This document shows, in pieces, positions 44,701-52,505 of a stretch of DNA of 64,000 bases. Every line of letters starts with the position of its first letter. Position 1 is the stretch's first letter. Made by a program: the position numbers and the translations under genes. The notes beneath the pieces are model-generated. The model saw only the letters and a list, made by a program, of their open reading frames with translations. It was not told the origin of the DNA and ran no database searches. The DNA is from Pirellulales bacterium (lineage in GTDB: Bacteria > Planctomycetota > Planctomycetia > Pirellulales > DATAWG01): NCBI GenBank assembly GCA_035939775.1, contig DASZFO010000159.1, positions 1-64,000 on the forward strand, given 5' to 3'.

Positions 44701-45314
44701 ACATCCATCGCGCTCAAATTGAGTGCGGCGAGCTTGTCGGGATCGAGCCATGCCCGCAAGCTGTAGGCCCGCTCGCCCAAATAGGTGATCCCCGCGACGC
44801 CGGACACCCGGCCGAGTTCGTCCCTGACGTAAATCGTCGCGTAGTTGCTCAGCCAGATATCGTCGTATCGCTTGTCGGGCGAGATGAGGTTCACGATCAT
44901 CAGCGTGTTGGGAGACGTCTTCTTGACGTTGATCCCCTCGTTCTGCACGAGCGCCGGGATGACGGGCAGAGCCAGGGCCACTCGGTTCTGCACCAGCACC
45001 TGGGCCATATCGGAATCCATGCCGAGCTTGAACGTGACCGTCAACTTGTACGCGCCGTCGTTAGTGGATTGCGAAGACATGTACAACATGCCCTCGACGC
45101 CGCTGACCTGTTCCTCGATCGGGGCCGCCACGGTGTCGCGCACCGTCTGGGAATTGGCGCCCGGATAGAAGGCCGTGACTTGGACCGTGGGAGGCGCGAC
45201 ATCGGGATATTGCGCCACCGGCAACGTGAACACGGCCACGCCGCCGGCCAGCACGAACACCACGGATATCACCGTGGCGAAGATCGGGCGGTCAACGAAG
45301 AATTCCGCTATCAC
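41760..45314 (-). CDS. RND multidrug efflux transporter, HAE1 family (second pump)
   Basis: 1184 aa, AcrB/MexB type with 12 membrane helices and large periplasmic loops after TM1 and TM7. The N terminus is MIAEFFVDRPIFATVISVVF; the TM4 proton-relay aspartates are in AIGIVVDDAIVVLENIE. The porter domain contains a Ser/Ala/Gly insertion of about 55 residues (about 255-310, encoded at 44385-44555) between IIVKAG and VMLRDVVTRL. A second unusual stretch (about 565-640) between TM6 and TM7 adds extra hydrophobic segments (AVPWWLFGILGGLLTLSL). It starts 9 bases after the first pump, as in heteromeric MdtB/MdtC-type pairs. Confidence 0.92.
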   Translation of the reverse strand: MIAEFFVDRPIFATVISVVFVLAGGVAVFTLPVAQYPDVAPPTVQVTAFYPGANSQTVRDTVAAPIEEQVSGVEGMLYMSSQSTNDGAYKLTVTFKLGMDSDMAQVLVQNRVALALPVIPALVQNEGINVKKTSPNTLMIVNLISPDKRYDDIWLSNYATIYVRDELGRVSGVAGITYLGERAYSLRAWLDPDKLAALNLSAMDVVSAISQQNIQVAAGQIGQQPVPKGQQFQLTINTLGRLTDPEQFEKIIVKAGAGAGAGAGSASSSTGSSAAAPSASTAAAGSGGSAGTSGAAGTSGSPAPPATGIVMLRDVVTRLPNGQPRVELGSQQYDQSCTLDGQPSVALSIYQLPGSNALDTAAGVYAKMRELKSRFPDGLDYQIVYDTTPFIRESVNEVFYTLRDAVILVAIVVLIFLQDWRAMILPMIDVPVSLIGTFAVMAAMGFTLNNLTLFGLVLAIGIVVDDAIVVLENIERQIATGLDARTATIKAMHEITGPIMAITLVLSCVFIPCCFLGGVTGQFFRQFAVTIAVSTIISAVNAITMTPSRAVVIFRTEEGADGNKHRKEAVPWWLFGILGGLLTLSLGEKYLAGRIGLPALPGAEAPKWLPWAIDAAYFTPGAILGGAIGWFIIGPVNAVLGGFFRAFNRLFDRVVGGYGRSVGSLLRISGLALPVYGGLLVATYWQFNRAPTGFVPQQDKGYLLLNVQLPDSASVERTSRMMARIEEIARKTLGVEHTVGISGQSLILNANAPNLGSMYVILKPFEERRAANLTADAIAADLQRRCQEVRGAVVSAFGAPPIDGLGTTSGFKLMVEDRGNLGLGTLQRYSDQIVSRGNRTPGLRNMFNSSGANTPWLYLDIDRTKCEALGVSVSDLFSTLQVYFGSYYVNNFNEFGRTWQVNVQADSRFRDQVPDVRQLQVRNNQGQMIRLATLMTVRDTSGPVMVMRYNLYSAAAITGDPGPATGSGEAVDMAQRIAADELPRSMAYEWTDLAYLQLEAGSQAMYFFALAVLFVFLVLAAQYESWSLPLAVILVVPMCLLCSVIGVQIASLDINIFTQIGFVVLVGLASKNAILIVEFAKDRRESGVPRMEATLEACRLRLRPILMTSFAFILGVVPLVIASGAGAEMRRTLGIAVFSGMLGVTLFGIFLTPIFFYVIQSFKERRHRAQPINPAPMPISDPAE

Positions 45315-45323
45315 GGCCGATTC

Positions 45324-48300
45324 CTACGAAGGTTCTGCACGGTATCTGCGAAACAACTCCAGCAACGTCAGCGCCAGCAGCACTCCAGCGGACGCACCGA
45401 CCCAGGCGGCCCACGGCAGACCGACTACGCCCAACTCCCCGAGCAAGAAACCGATCGTCAACCCCAGCAGGCCTCCAGCGACCGTCGAGCCGATCCAGCG
45501 CGTCGCGGTGGCCGAAACCAAGCGGGTTTCGCCGATGGATTGAATCACGTAAAAGAACACGGGCGTCAGAAAAATGCCGAACAGGGTCACTCCTAGCATA
45601 CCGCTGAAGACCGCCGTGCCCAACGATCGTCGCATCTCCGCACCGGCGCCGGAAGCCAACATCAACGGAATCACGCCGAATATAAACGCGAACGAGGTCA
45701 TCAGGATGGGGCGCAGCCGCAGCCGCGAGGCCTCCTCCGTCGCGTCAAATCGCGACCGTCCCTCCTCGTGCAATTGCCGTGCGAACTCGACGATTAGGAT
45801 GGCGTTTTTGCAAGCCAGCCCGACGAGCACCACCAATCCGATCTGCACGAAGATGTTCACGTCCAGATGCGTGCCGAGCACCCCGGCCAACGAGCAAAGC
45901 AAGCACAACGGCACGACCAGAATCACCGCCAGCGGCAGCGACCAACTCTCATAGAGTGCGGCGAGCGCGAGGAACACGCAAACCACCGCCAACGCGAAGA
46001 CAACCATCGACGTGTTGCCCGCTCGCTTCTGCATGAACATCAGCTCGGTCCAATCCCCCTTCATGCTGATCGGCAGCGTTTCGGCGGCGAGCTTGTCGAC
46101 CGCGGGAATGGCTTCGCCGGAACTGAGTCCGGATTGCAAGTTTCCGGTGATCGCCGCAGCCGTGTACAGGTTATAGCGCGTGACCGCGATCGGGCCGCCG
46201 GTCGACTGCAAGTTGGCCAGCGTGCCGAGCGGGACCATTTGGCCACGGTTGTTCCGCACTTGGAACAGATTGATGGCGGTGGTTTGATTTCGATACGGCC
46301 CTTCGGCTTGGAGAGTCACCTGCCAATGGCGGCCGAAGTCGTTGAAGCTGTTCACGTAAAGCGAGCCGAGGAAAATGTCGAGCGTTTGATTCACGTCTTG
46401 CAAAGACACTCCCAACGAGGCGGCCTTGAGCCGGTCGATGTTCAAGAAGAGTTGAGGCGTGTTGGAGCGGAACTGAGTCGAGACACTAATCAGGCCGGGC
46501 ACGTCCGTCTGCAACTTGCGATCCAGCGAATCGGTTTGCATCTGCAACGAGGGGAGCCCCAAGTCGCCGCGGTCTTCGATCATCACCTTGAAGCCCCCCG
46601 CCACGCCGACGCCGGGAATCGGCGACGCGCCGTAGACAGTCACGACCGCGTCCTTGATCTGCTTGGCCCACGCGCGCCGCAGGTCGGCCATGATGGCCGT
46701 GTCGGGGCGAAAGGGGTGCCGCCGCTTTTCGAACGAATCGAGCACGATGAACATTGAGGCCACGTTGGGCCCGGTGGCCTGCATCACGAACGACAACCCC
46801 GAGATTCCCACTGTATGCGCGATCCCCGGCGTTTTCCCGGCAATCTCGGCAACTTTGGCCACCACCGCCTGGGTCCGTTGCAGCGATGCCGAATCGGGGA
46901 GTTGGATGCTGACGATCAATCGGCCCTGATCCTGCTGCGGCACGAAGCCGATCGGGGCCTTGGAAAACATCAAATACGTCAGCACCATCAACGCTCCGTA
47001 GGCCGCCAGAATCACGAGGTTCACGCGCATGAAGCTCGCGACGACTTTCCCGTAAGCTGTCGTGCTCGCGCCAAACGCCGCGTTAAACAGCCGAAAGATC
47101 CAGCCGAGCGATAAATCCAAAATCTTCGTCACGGGATCGCGCCGGCCGTCGCGCGGCTTCAAGAGCAGGGCGGCGAGCGCCGGGCTGAGCGTCAGCGAAT
47201 TCAAGGCGGAGAAGACGGTCGAAACGGCGATCGTCACGGCGAACTGCCGGTAAAACTGCCCCGTGATGCCGCCGACGAAAGCGCACGGCACGAATACCGC
47301 GCACAGCACGAGTGCCACGGCGATGATCGGCCCCGTCACCTCGTCCATCGCCTTGCGCGTCGCCTCGCGCGGCGGTAGACCGTGCTCGAGCCAGCGCTCG
47401 ACGTTCTCGACCACCACGATCGCGTCGTCCACGACGATGCCGATCGCCAGCACCAGGCCGAAGAGCGAAATATTATTCAGGCTATAGCCGAGCAAGGCCA
47501 TGATCGAGAAGGTGCCGATGATGGCAACCGGCACGGCAATCAACGGAATCAGCACCGACCGCCAGGTTTGCAAGAACAGCAGCACCACCACGCCGACGAG
47601 GAGCGTCGCCTCCAAGAGCGTGTTGACGACGTCGGACACCGACTCGCGGATAAACGGCGTCGTGTCGTAGGCGATTTGATAATCCAACCCTTCCGGAAAC
47701 CGGCTCTTCAATTCCTCCATCTTCGCCCGCACGCTATTGGCCACATCCAAAGCATTCGTGCCGGGAAGTTGAAAGACCCCCAGCCCAACCGACGGCTTGC
47801 CGTCGAATAAGCAGGACTGGTTGTAGTTTTGAGCGCCCATTTCGACCCGGCCGACGTCGCTCAAACGAACGATCGCCAGCGACGGCTGATTCGGCATGAA
47901 CGAGGAGCCGGCCGCGCTTGCGGTTGGGCTGGCGGACGTTGCGCTGGTCGACGATGCCGCGCTGTAGGAAAGGTCCGTGTTGGTCGAAGGGGCCGTGTTG
48001 GACGAAGGAGCCGCGTTGGATGAAGGGGCGGTCGAGAAAGCGCCGCCGGTAGTGGACCCGCCTCCGGTCATGCCGCCGCCCCCGGTCGTGCCGCCCCCCG
48101 CCGCGGTTCCGCCACCGCCAGTCGACACTCCGGGCGTCGCCAATAGCGTCGCACCCGCGGTGGTGCCGCCGGCCGGTGCGGCGCCGGCGGTGGTTACGGT
48201 GGCCGTCGTTGCGCGGCCCGCAGTCGTACTTGTAGACAATGTCGGCCCGCTCGTACCAGCCGTGCCGCCGCCGGTCCCAACCGTTAACAGGCTGGAGTTC

Positions 48301-49202
48301 ACGGCGCTGGTCGAAGCTGCTGTCGTCGCTGGGCCGGTTGGCTGCGTGGCGTTCGTTCCCGGCGCGGGCAACCCAAAGCTTGATGCCAAAACCGGCGGCC
48401 TGCGCGCCGTCGCGGGCTGTGTCATCCGAGTCGGATTCACCTTGACGATGATGTTTGCGAATTCCTCGGGGCGCGAAAGCCGGCCCAGCGCGTCGACGGG
48501 CAGTTGAAACATCTGACCGCCCGGCGCTGGCGGCTGACCGATTTGCCCCGCCGGCACGTCCAGATTCTGGGCCCGGACCGCGTTGGCCACGTCAATAGCG
48601 GTCATGCCGCGGGCCGCGAGCTTCTGCGGATCCAACCAGACCCGGATGCTGTAGTCGCGCTGCCCTTGGTAGGAGATGTCCGAAACACCCGGAACGCGGA
48701 GCAATTCATCCTTGACGAAGATCGTCGCGTAATTACTCAAGTAGATATCGTCGTAGCGCCCGTCGGGCGAATAGAAGTTAACGATCATCAAGATGTCGGG
48801 CGTCTTCTTGCGGACCGTGATTCCCTGATTCTGCACTTCGGTCGGAAGCTGCGGCATGGCCAGCGCCACGCGGTTCTGGACCATGACCAGGGCCGTGTTC
48901 AGATCCACGCCGATGTCGAAGGTCACGGTCAGCGTGTACGAGCCGTCGTTTCCCATTTGCGATGACATGTAGAGCATCCCCTCGACGCCGTTCACTTGCT
49001 GCTCGATCGGCGCCGCGACCGTGTCAGCCACGACCTTCGCGCTGGCTCCGGGATAGGTGATGGAGATGGATATGCCGGGTGGCGTGATGCGCGGATATTG
49101 GGCGATCGGCAGATAGAAGAGCGCGATCGCCCCGACCAGCGTGATCACGATCGAGACGACGGAGGCAAAAATCGGCCGATCGATGAAGAAGCGCGAGATC
49201 AT
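45324..49202 (-). CDS. RND multidrug efflux transporter, HAE1 family (first pump), with large low-complexity insertion
   Basis: 1292 aa, about 250 more than AcrB. N terminus MISRFFIDRPIFASVVSIVI; TM4 relay LAIGIVVDDAIVVVENVE. A Thr/Gly/Ala/Ser-rich segment of about 175 residues (about 257-430, encoded at 47900-48435, with GGGTTGGGGMTGGGSTTGG) separates IIVKVN from AIVRLSDVGRVEMGAQNY, a junction that is normally a short beta hairpin of the PN2 subdomain. The C terminus carries an extra hydrophobic pair (VAGGLLGLTIGFLLGELG). It lies between the adaptor (28 bases) and the second pump (9 bases). It exports drugs or other amphiphiles using proton force. Confidence 0.92.
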   Translation of the reverse strand: MISRFFIDRPIFASVVSIVITLVGAIALFYLPIAQYPRITPPGISISITYPGASAKVVADTVAAPIEQQVNGVEGMLYMSSQMGNDGSYTLTVTFDIGVDLNTALVMVQNRVALAMPQLPTEVQNQGITVRKKTPDILMIVNFYSPDGRYDDIYLSNYATIFVKDELLRVPGVSDISYQGQRDYSIRVWLDPQKLAARGMTAIDVANAVRAQNLDVPAGQIGQPPAPGGQMFQLPVDALGRLSRPEEFANIIVKVNPTRMTQPATARRPPVLASSFGLPAPGTNATQPTGPATTAASTSAVNSSLLTVGTGGGTAGTSGPTLSTSTTAGRATTATVTTAGAAPAGGTTAGATLLATPGVSTGGGGTAAGGGTTGGGGMTGGGSTTGGAFSTAPSSNAAPSSNTAPSTNTDLSYSAASSTSATSASPTASAAGSSFMPNQPSLAIVRLSDVGRVEMGAQNYNQSCLFDGKPSVGLGVFQLPGTNALDVANSVRAKMEELKSRFPEGLDYQIAYDTTPFIRESVSDVVNTLLEATLLVGVVVLLFLQTWRSVLIPLIAVPVAIIGTFSIMALLGYSLNNISLFGLVLAIGIVVDDAIVVVENVERWLEHGLPPREATRKAMDEVTGPIIAVALVLCAVFVPCAFVGGITGQFYRQFAVTIAVSTVFSALNSLTLSPALAALLLKPRDGRRDPVTKILDLSLGWIFRLFNAAFGASTTAYGKVVASFMRVNLVILAAYGALMVLTYLMFSKAPIGFVPQQDQGRLIVSIQLPDSASLQRTQAVVAKVAEIAGKTPGIAHTVGISGLSFVMQATGPNVASMFIVLDSFEKRRHPFRPDTAIMADLRRAWAKQIKDAVVTVYGASPIPGVGVAGGFKVMIEDRGDLGLPSLQMQTDSLDRKLQTDVPGLISVSTQFRSNTPQLFLNIDRLKAASLGVSLQDVNQTLDIFLGSLYVNSFNDFGRHWQVTLQAEGPYRNQTTAINLFQVRNNRGQMVPLGTLANLQSTGGPIAVTRYNLYTAAAITGNLQSGLSSGEAIPAVDKLAAETLPISMKGDWTELMFMQKRAGNTSMVVFALAVVCVFLALAALYESWSLPLAVILVVPLCLLCSLAGVLGTHLDVNIFVQIGLVVLVGLACKNAILIVEFARQLHEEGRSRFDATEEASRLRLRPILMTSFAFIFGVIPLMLASGAGAEMRRSLGTAVFSGMLGVTLFGIFLTPVFFYVIQSIGETRLVSATATRWIGSTVAGGLLGLTIGFLLGELGVVGLPWAAWVGASAGVLLALTLLELFRRYRAEPS

Positions 49203-49230
49203 GACGATGGCACTCTCGACGCGGAGGCGA

Positions 49231-50574
49231 TTAGGTCGCTTTCTCGTTTGGCTTTTCCGCGCCGGCTGGCGGGACGGGGGCAGGAGTTGCTTCCCCTTTT
49301 TTCGGCGATTCGACGTCTTGCTTCTCCGCGCCGGGCCGCGACTTGTCCGCGTTCGTAGGGGCCGGTTGCGACCCCGTGGCCCCGTTTTCCGAAGAGACGG
49401 ATTCAGCCGCCGTGCCGAGCGTCGGCATCGTCACGCGGTCCGGCCGAATCTGCATTCGGGAGCGAACTTGCTGAATGGCCCCCACGACCACCCATTCCTC
49501 CGCCTTCAATCCCGAATCAATCACCCGCAGGCCATTCTCTTGCAACGCGCCGGTCTCGACGCGCCGCTGCTCGATCGTGTTGTTCGGACCGACGATGAAA
49601 GCGTATTTCAATCCCTGATCCGATCCCAAGGCACGATCGATCACCAACAGCGCCGGATGCGGTTTGCCGATTGGCAGCCGAACTCGCACAAACATGCCGG
49701 GCGAGAGGAGCCGAGTGCCGTTTATCGGCTTGGGATTGGCGACCTCGCCCCGCACCATGATGCTGCCGGTCCCTGAGTTGACCTGGTTGTTGACGAAATT
49801 GATTGTTCCTTGCTCGGGAAACCCTTCCTCCCCTTCCAGGCCGATGAACACGGGGATTTCTCCCTGCCGGTAGCGCTGAATTCGACCTTCGTTCACCGCG
49901 CGTCGGATGCGCAGCAACGTGCTCTCGTCCATGTCGAAATAGACGTACATCGGATCGGTCGAGACCACCGTGGTCAATTGAGTCTGATCCTGATTGACCA
50001 GGTTGCCCGGCGTCAAATAATAGCGGCTCACCTGTCCATCAATCGGAGAGGCCACCTTGCAATAGCCGAGATTGATCCGGTAGACCTCGAGGCTCGCCTT
50101 GGCGGCTTGGACCGAGGCAATCGCCTCTTCTTCGGCCGCCTGGTAGCGGTCGAGGTCTTGCTTGCTGATCGCCCCCGGAGTTCGTGAGAGTTCCTTGGCC
50201 CGCGCATTGTCGGCTTTGGCTTCCTTCACTCGGGCCTCGTTCAGCAACACCTGCCCTTCGGCTTGATCGTATTGGGCTTGATACGGCTTGGGATCAATCT
50301 CGAACAGCACATCCCCGCGGTTGATTTCAGCCCCCTCCTTGAACGGCGTGCTGACCAGGTAGCCGGTGACGCGGGGAATGATGTTAACCGATTCCTTGGC
50401 CTCGGTGCGCCCCGTGAAGTCCACGAAGTCGGTCACCTGCTGCGCCACGGGCTGGCTGACGGGAATGGCAGGCGCCTGGGCAGTGGCCACGTCAGTCTGT
50501 TTCGGAGCGCATCCGTTCCACGGTCCCGCCGCAATCAGAATCAGACCGACGTCGAGCAACAGGCATCGCTTCAT
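49231..50574 (-). CDS. RND efflux periplasmic adaptor (membrane fusion protein), lipoprotein
   Basis: 447 aa from ATG 50574; a TTG two codons earlier is less likely. Lipoprotein signal MKRCLLLDVGLILIAAGPWN with GC at the lipobox. The HlyD-type order is visible: barrel/lipoyl segment VTGYLVSTPFKEGAEINRGD, an alpha hairpin (LLNEARVKEAKADNARAKEL ... QAAEEEAIASVQAAKASLEV), lipoyl return VASPIDGQVSRYYLTPG, then the beta barrel and membrane-proximal domain. The C terminus is Pro/Ala/Lys-rich and low in complexity. It bridges the two pumps to the outer-membrane factor and is first in the locus. Confidence 0.92.
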   Translation of the reverse strand: MKRCLLLDVGLILIAAGPWNGCAPKQTDVATAQAPAIPVSQPVAQQVTDFVDFTGRTEAKESVNIIPRVTGYLVSTPFKEGAEINRGDVLFEIDPKPYQAQYDQAEGQVLLNEARVKEAKADNARAKELSRTPGAISKQDLDRYQAAEEEAIASVQAAKASLEVYRINLGYCKVASPIDGQVSRYYLTPGNLVNQDQTQLTTVVSTDPMYVYFDMDESTLLRIRRAVNEGRIQRYRQGEIPVFIGLEGEEGFPEQGTINFVNNQVNSGTGSIMVRGEVANPKPINGTRLLSPGMFVRVRLPIGKPHPALLVIDRALGSDQGLKYAFIVGPNNTIEQRRVETGALQENGLRVIDSGLKAEEWVVVGAIQQVRSRMQIRPDRVTMPTLGTAAESVSSENGATGSQPAPTNADKSRPGAEKQDVESPKKGEATPAPVPPAGAEKPNEKAT

Positions 50575-50834
50575 GGTCAACTCGACATAGCCAGCGCAAC
50601 CTGCCTGTCGCCCTGTTTCCTCGTTCCCGTTGCCCGCTCCATTATCGTGGCTGTTTTGCTGTCAGAATCTTATAGCGCTAACCTTCGATTGCAAGTCGTC
50701 GACGACAATCCCTATCGTCCCGTTGATAATGGCTTGTCTTCCGCGGGATGGCCAAAATGCCCGCGACCTTTGCAGACCGGTCGGTTCGGTGCTAATTTCG
50801 CTGATGGCGGATATTCTGCAAATGGAGCAAACCC

Positions 50835-51905
50835 ATGTGTAATCTTTGGGGCGGCCTTCGACTCGGATTGGTGTTGCTCGCATTATTAGCAGCGGCATCT
50901 GCCGGCGCGTCGCTTAAAGCCGGCGAGCCGGCGCTGGCGCGGTTTGAATTCAGCGAGGTCCACATGGCGGTGGATTTCCAAGTCACGCTCTACGCCCCGG
51001 ACGAACCGGCCGCCAAACGGGCTGCCGCGGCCGCTTTCGCTCGCATCAAGCAGCTCGATGAGATGATGAGCGACTACCTGCCGCAAAGCGAGTTGAGCCG
51101 CTTGAGCGACACGGCCCCGTCGCCCAAACCCGTTCCCGTGAGCGATGATTTGTGGCGGGTGCTCACGCGCGCCAAGGCAATTTCAGAGCAAACCGGCGGT
51201 GCCTTCGATTGCACGGTCGGGCCGCTGGTGAAGCTCTGGCGCCGAGCGCGGCGGACCGGAGAGCTGCCCTCGACCGAGGCCATCACCGCGGCGCGCGAGG
51301 CGGTCGGCTATGGGTTTCTCGAGCTGGACTCGGAGCAACACGCGGTTCGGCTGCTCAAGCCGAAAATGCGGCTCGATCTGGGGGGAATTGCCAAGGGGTA
51401 CGCCTCCGACGCGGCGCTGTCCGTATTGAGAGAACAAGGCATCATGCGGGCTCTTGTGGCTGGCAGCGGCGACATCGCAGTGGGCGACCCGCCGCCGGGG
51501 CGGAATGGATGGCGGATTGGAATCGCCCCCCTCGAACTGAAGGGTTCGCCCAGCCGCTACGTGCTGCTGGCCAACGCGGCGGTCTCTACCTCGGGCGATT
51601 CGATGCAGCACGTGGTGATCGGCGGCAAACAGTTTTCGCACGTCATCGATCCCGCGACGGGACGGGCGCTAACCGATCATTGTTCCGTGACGGTCATTGC
51701 CGCCGATTGCACGACGACCGATGGCCTTTCGACCGGAGTGAGCGTCATGGGACCGACGGCCGGCTTGGTACTCGTCGAAAGACTGCCCGGCGTTGCGGCG
51801 TATATCATGCGCCGGCCGGAAGGAACGTTAGAGACATTCCAATCGACCCATTTTCGGCGATTCGACGATGACCGGGGCGGGCAATCGGAGAATGCAGTTA
51901 AGTAA
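50835..51905 (+). CDS. apbE: FAD:protein FMN transferase (ApbE family), exported
   Basis: 356 aa. Signal peptide (LGLVLLALLAAASAGASLKA). ApbE motifs: MMSDYLPQSELSRLSD near the N-terminal domain, SEQTGGAFDCTVGPLVKLW, RLDLGGIAKGYASDAAL (FAD/Mg site), LVAGSGDIAVG, and VSTSGDSMQHVVIGGKQFSH with VIDPATG and TTTDGLSTGVSVMG (metal and FAD residues). It covalently attaches FMN to Thr of exported flavoproteins such as Rnf/Nqr subunits. GGAG lies about 8 bases before ATG 50835. No target flavoprotein is adjacent. Confidence 0.9.
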   Translation: MCNLWGGLRLGLVLLALLAAASAGASLKAGEPALARFEFSEVHMAVDFQVTLYAPDEPAAKRAAAAAFARIKQLDEMMSDYLPQSELSRLSDTAPSPKPVPVSDDLWRVLTRAKAISEQTGGAFDCTVGPLVKLWRRARRTGELPSTEAITAAREAVGYGFLELDSEQHAVRLLKPKMRLDLGGIAKGYASDAALSVLREQGIMRALVAGSGDIAVGDPPPGRNGWRIGIAPLELKGSPSRYVLLANAAVSTSGDSMQHVVIGGKQFSHVIDPATGRALTDHCSVTVIAADCTTTDGLSTGVSVMGPTAGLVLVERLPGVAAYIMRRPEGTLETFQSTHFRRFDDDRGGQSENAVK

Positions 51906-51963
51906 GCCGACCGTCGAAAACGGTCAGACCTGCAGTGAATACGGCCGACATGGCGCGGTCCGC

Positions 51964-51984
51964 GCCGACGCTAGCAGTGTCGGC
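51964..51984. repeat. CCGACGCT palindrome copy
   Basis: GCCGACGCTAGCAGTGTCGGC folds into a stem with one G-T pair. It follows a perfect GGCGCG-GTC-CGCGCC hairpin (51952-51966), the same tandem arrangement as at 35029-35069. It lies just after apbE, before the 81-aa gene. Confidence 0.6.
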
Positions 51985-52141
51985 AACGACCTTTCCCTCG
52001 CCGCTCATACTCCGCCGCTGGCTTGCGATCTGCTATTTGACGGCTCAGGTTCAACAGGTAACATCCGGCCCACTCGGAACGGGCGGTAATGGGGCGCGCA
52101 GGGCGCCGGCAACGATTCACCGATGTGGAGGGACAGCGATC

Positions 52142-52387
52142 ATGGGATTCTTCGTTTGGATTCGGGAGGGAGTCCGACGGGCAGTGCTGATGGGGTTCTC
52201 CGACGCCGTCACTCAAATCGGCGAACGGCACGAAGGAGAAGATTTGGGTCTGCACCTGGCTGCTAGCTTGCGGCAGGGCATATCCGTCGAGACAGAAGGC
52301 AAGACCGGGGCGGCAACGATTGCCCCGCCGGCCGGCCGGAAACGGCTCGGCAAATCGCTCGAGCAGATCCGCAACGAGAGCGCCTGA
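52142..52387 (+). CDS. Hypothetical small protein, 81 aa
   Basis: 81 aa starting MGFFVWIREGVRRAVLMGFS with a mixed hydrophobic/basic N-terminal helix, a Glu/His middle (QIGERHEGEDLGLHLAA) and a basic, Pro-rich end. GGAGGG lies about 10 bases before ATG 52142. I do not recognise it. Codon use resembles its neighbours. A membrane-associated amphipathic helix is the only structural feature I can support. Confidence 0.55.
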   Translation: MGFFVWIREGVRRAVLMGFSDAVTQIGERHEGEDLGLHLAASLRQGISVETEGKTGAATIAPPAGRKRLGKSLEQIRNESA

Positions 52388-52392
52388 GTGAC

Positions 52393-52469
52393 GGGTGCCA
52401 TGGCCACTGCCCTGAGTGGCCATGCGCCAACACAGTCCGTGCCCACGCCGAGCCGTGGGCATGGCACCC
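52393..52469. repeat. GGGTGCCATG palindromic repeat
   Basis: The outer arms GGGTGCCATG (52393-52402) and CATGGCACCC (52460-52469) are perfectly inverted. Inside are two nested stems: GGCCACTGCCCTGAGTGGCC and GCCCACGCCGAGCCGTGGGC. The whole could form a three-way junction. It separates the 81-aa gene from the convergent histidine kinase gene and may act as a bidirectional stop, but it has no U-run. Confidence 0.65.
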
Positions 52470-52505
52470 AAAGCCGATCGCAGCGGCGCGGCATGAATGC
52501 CTCGG

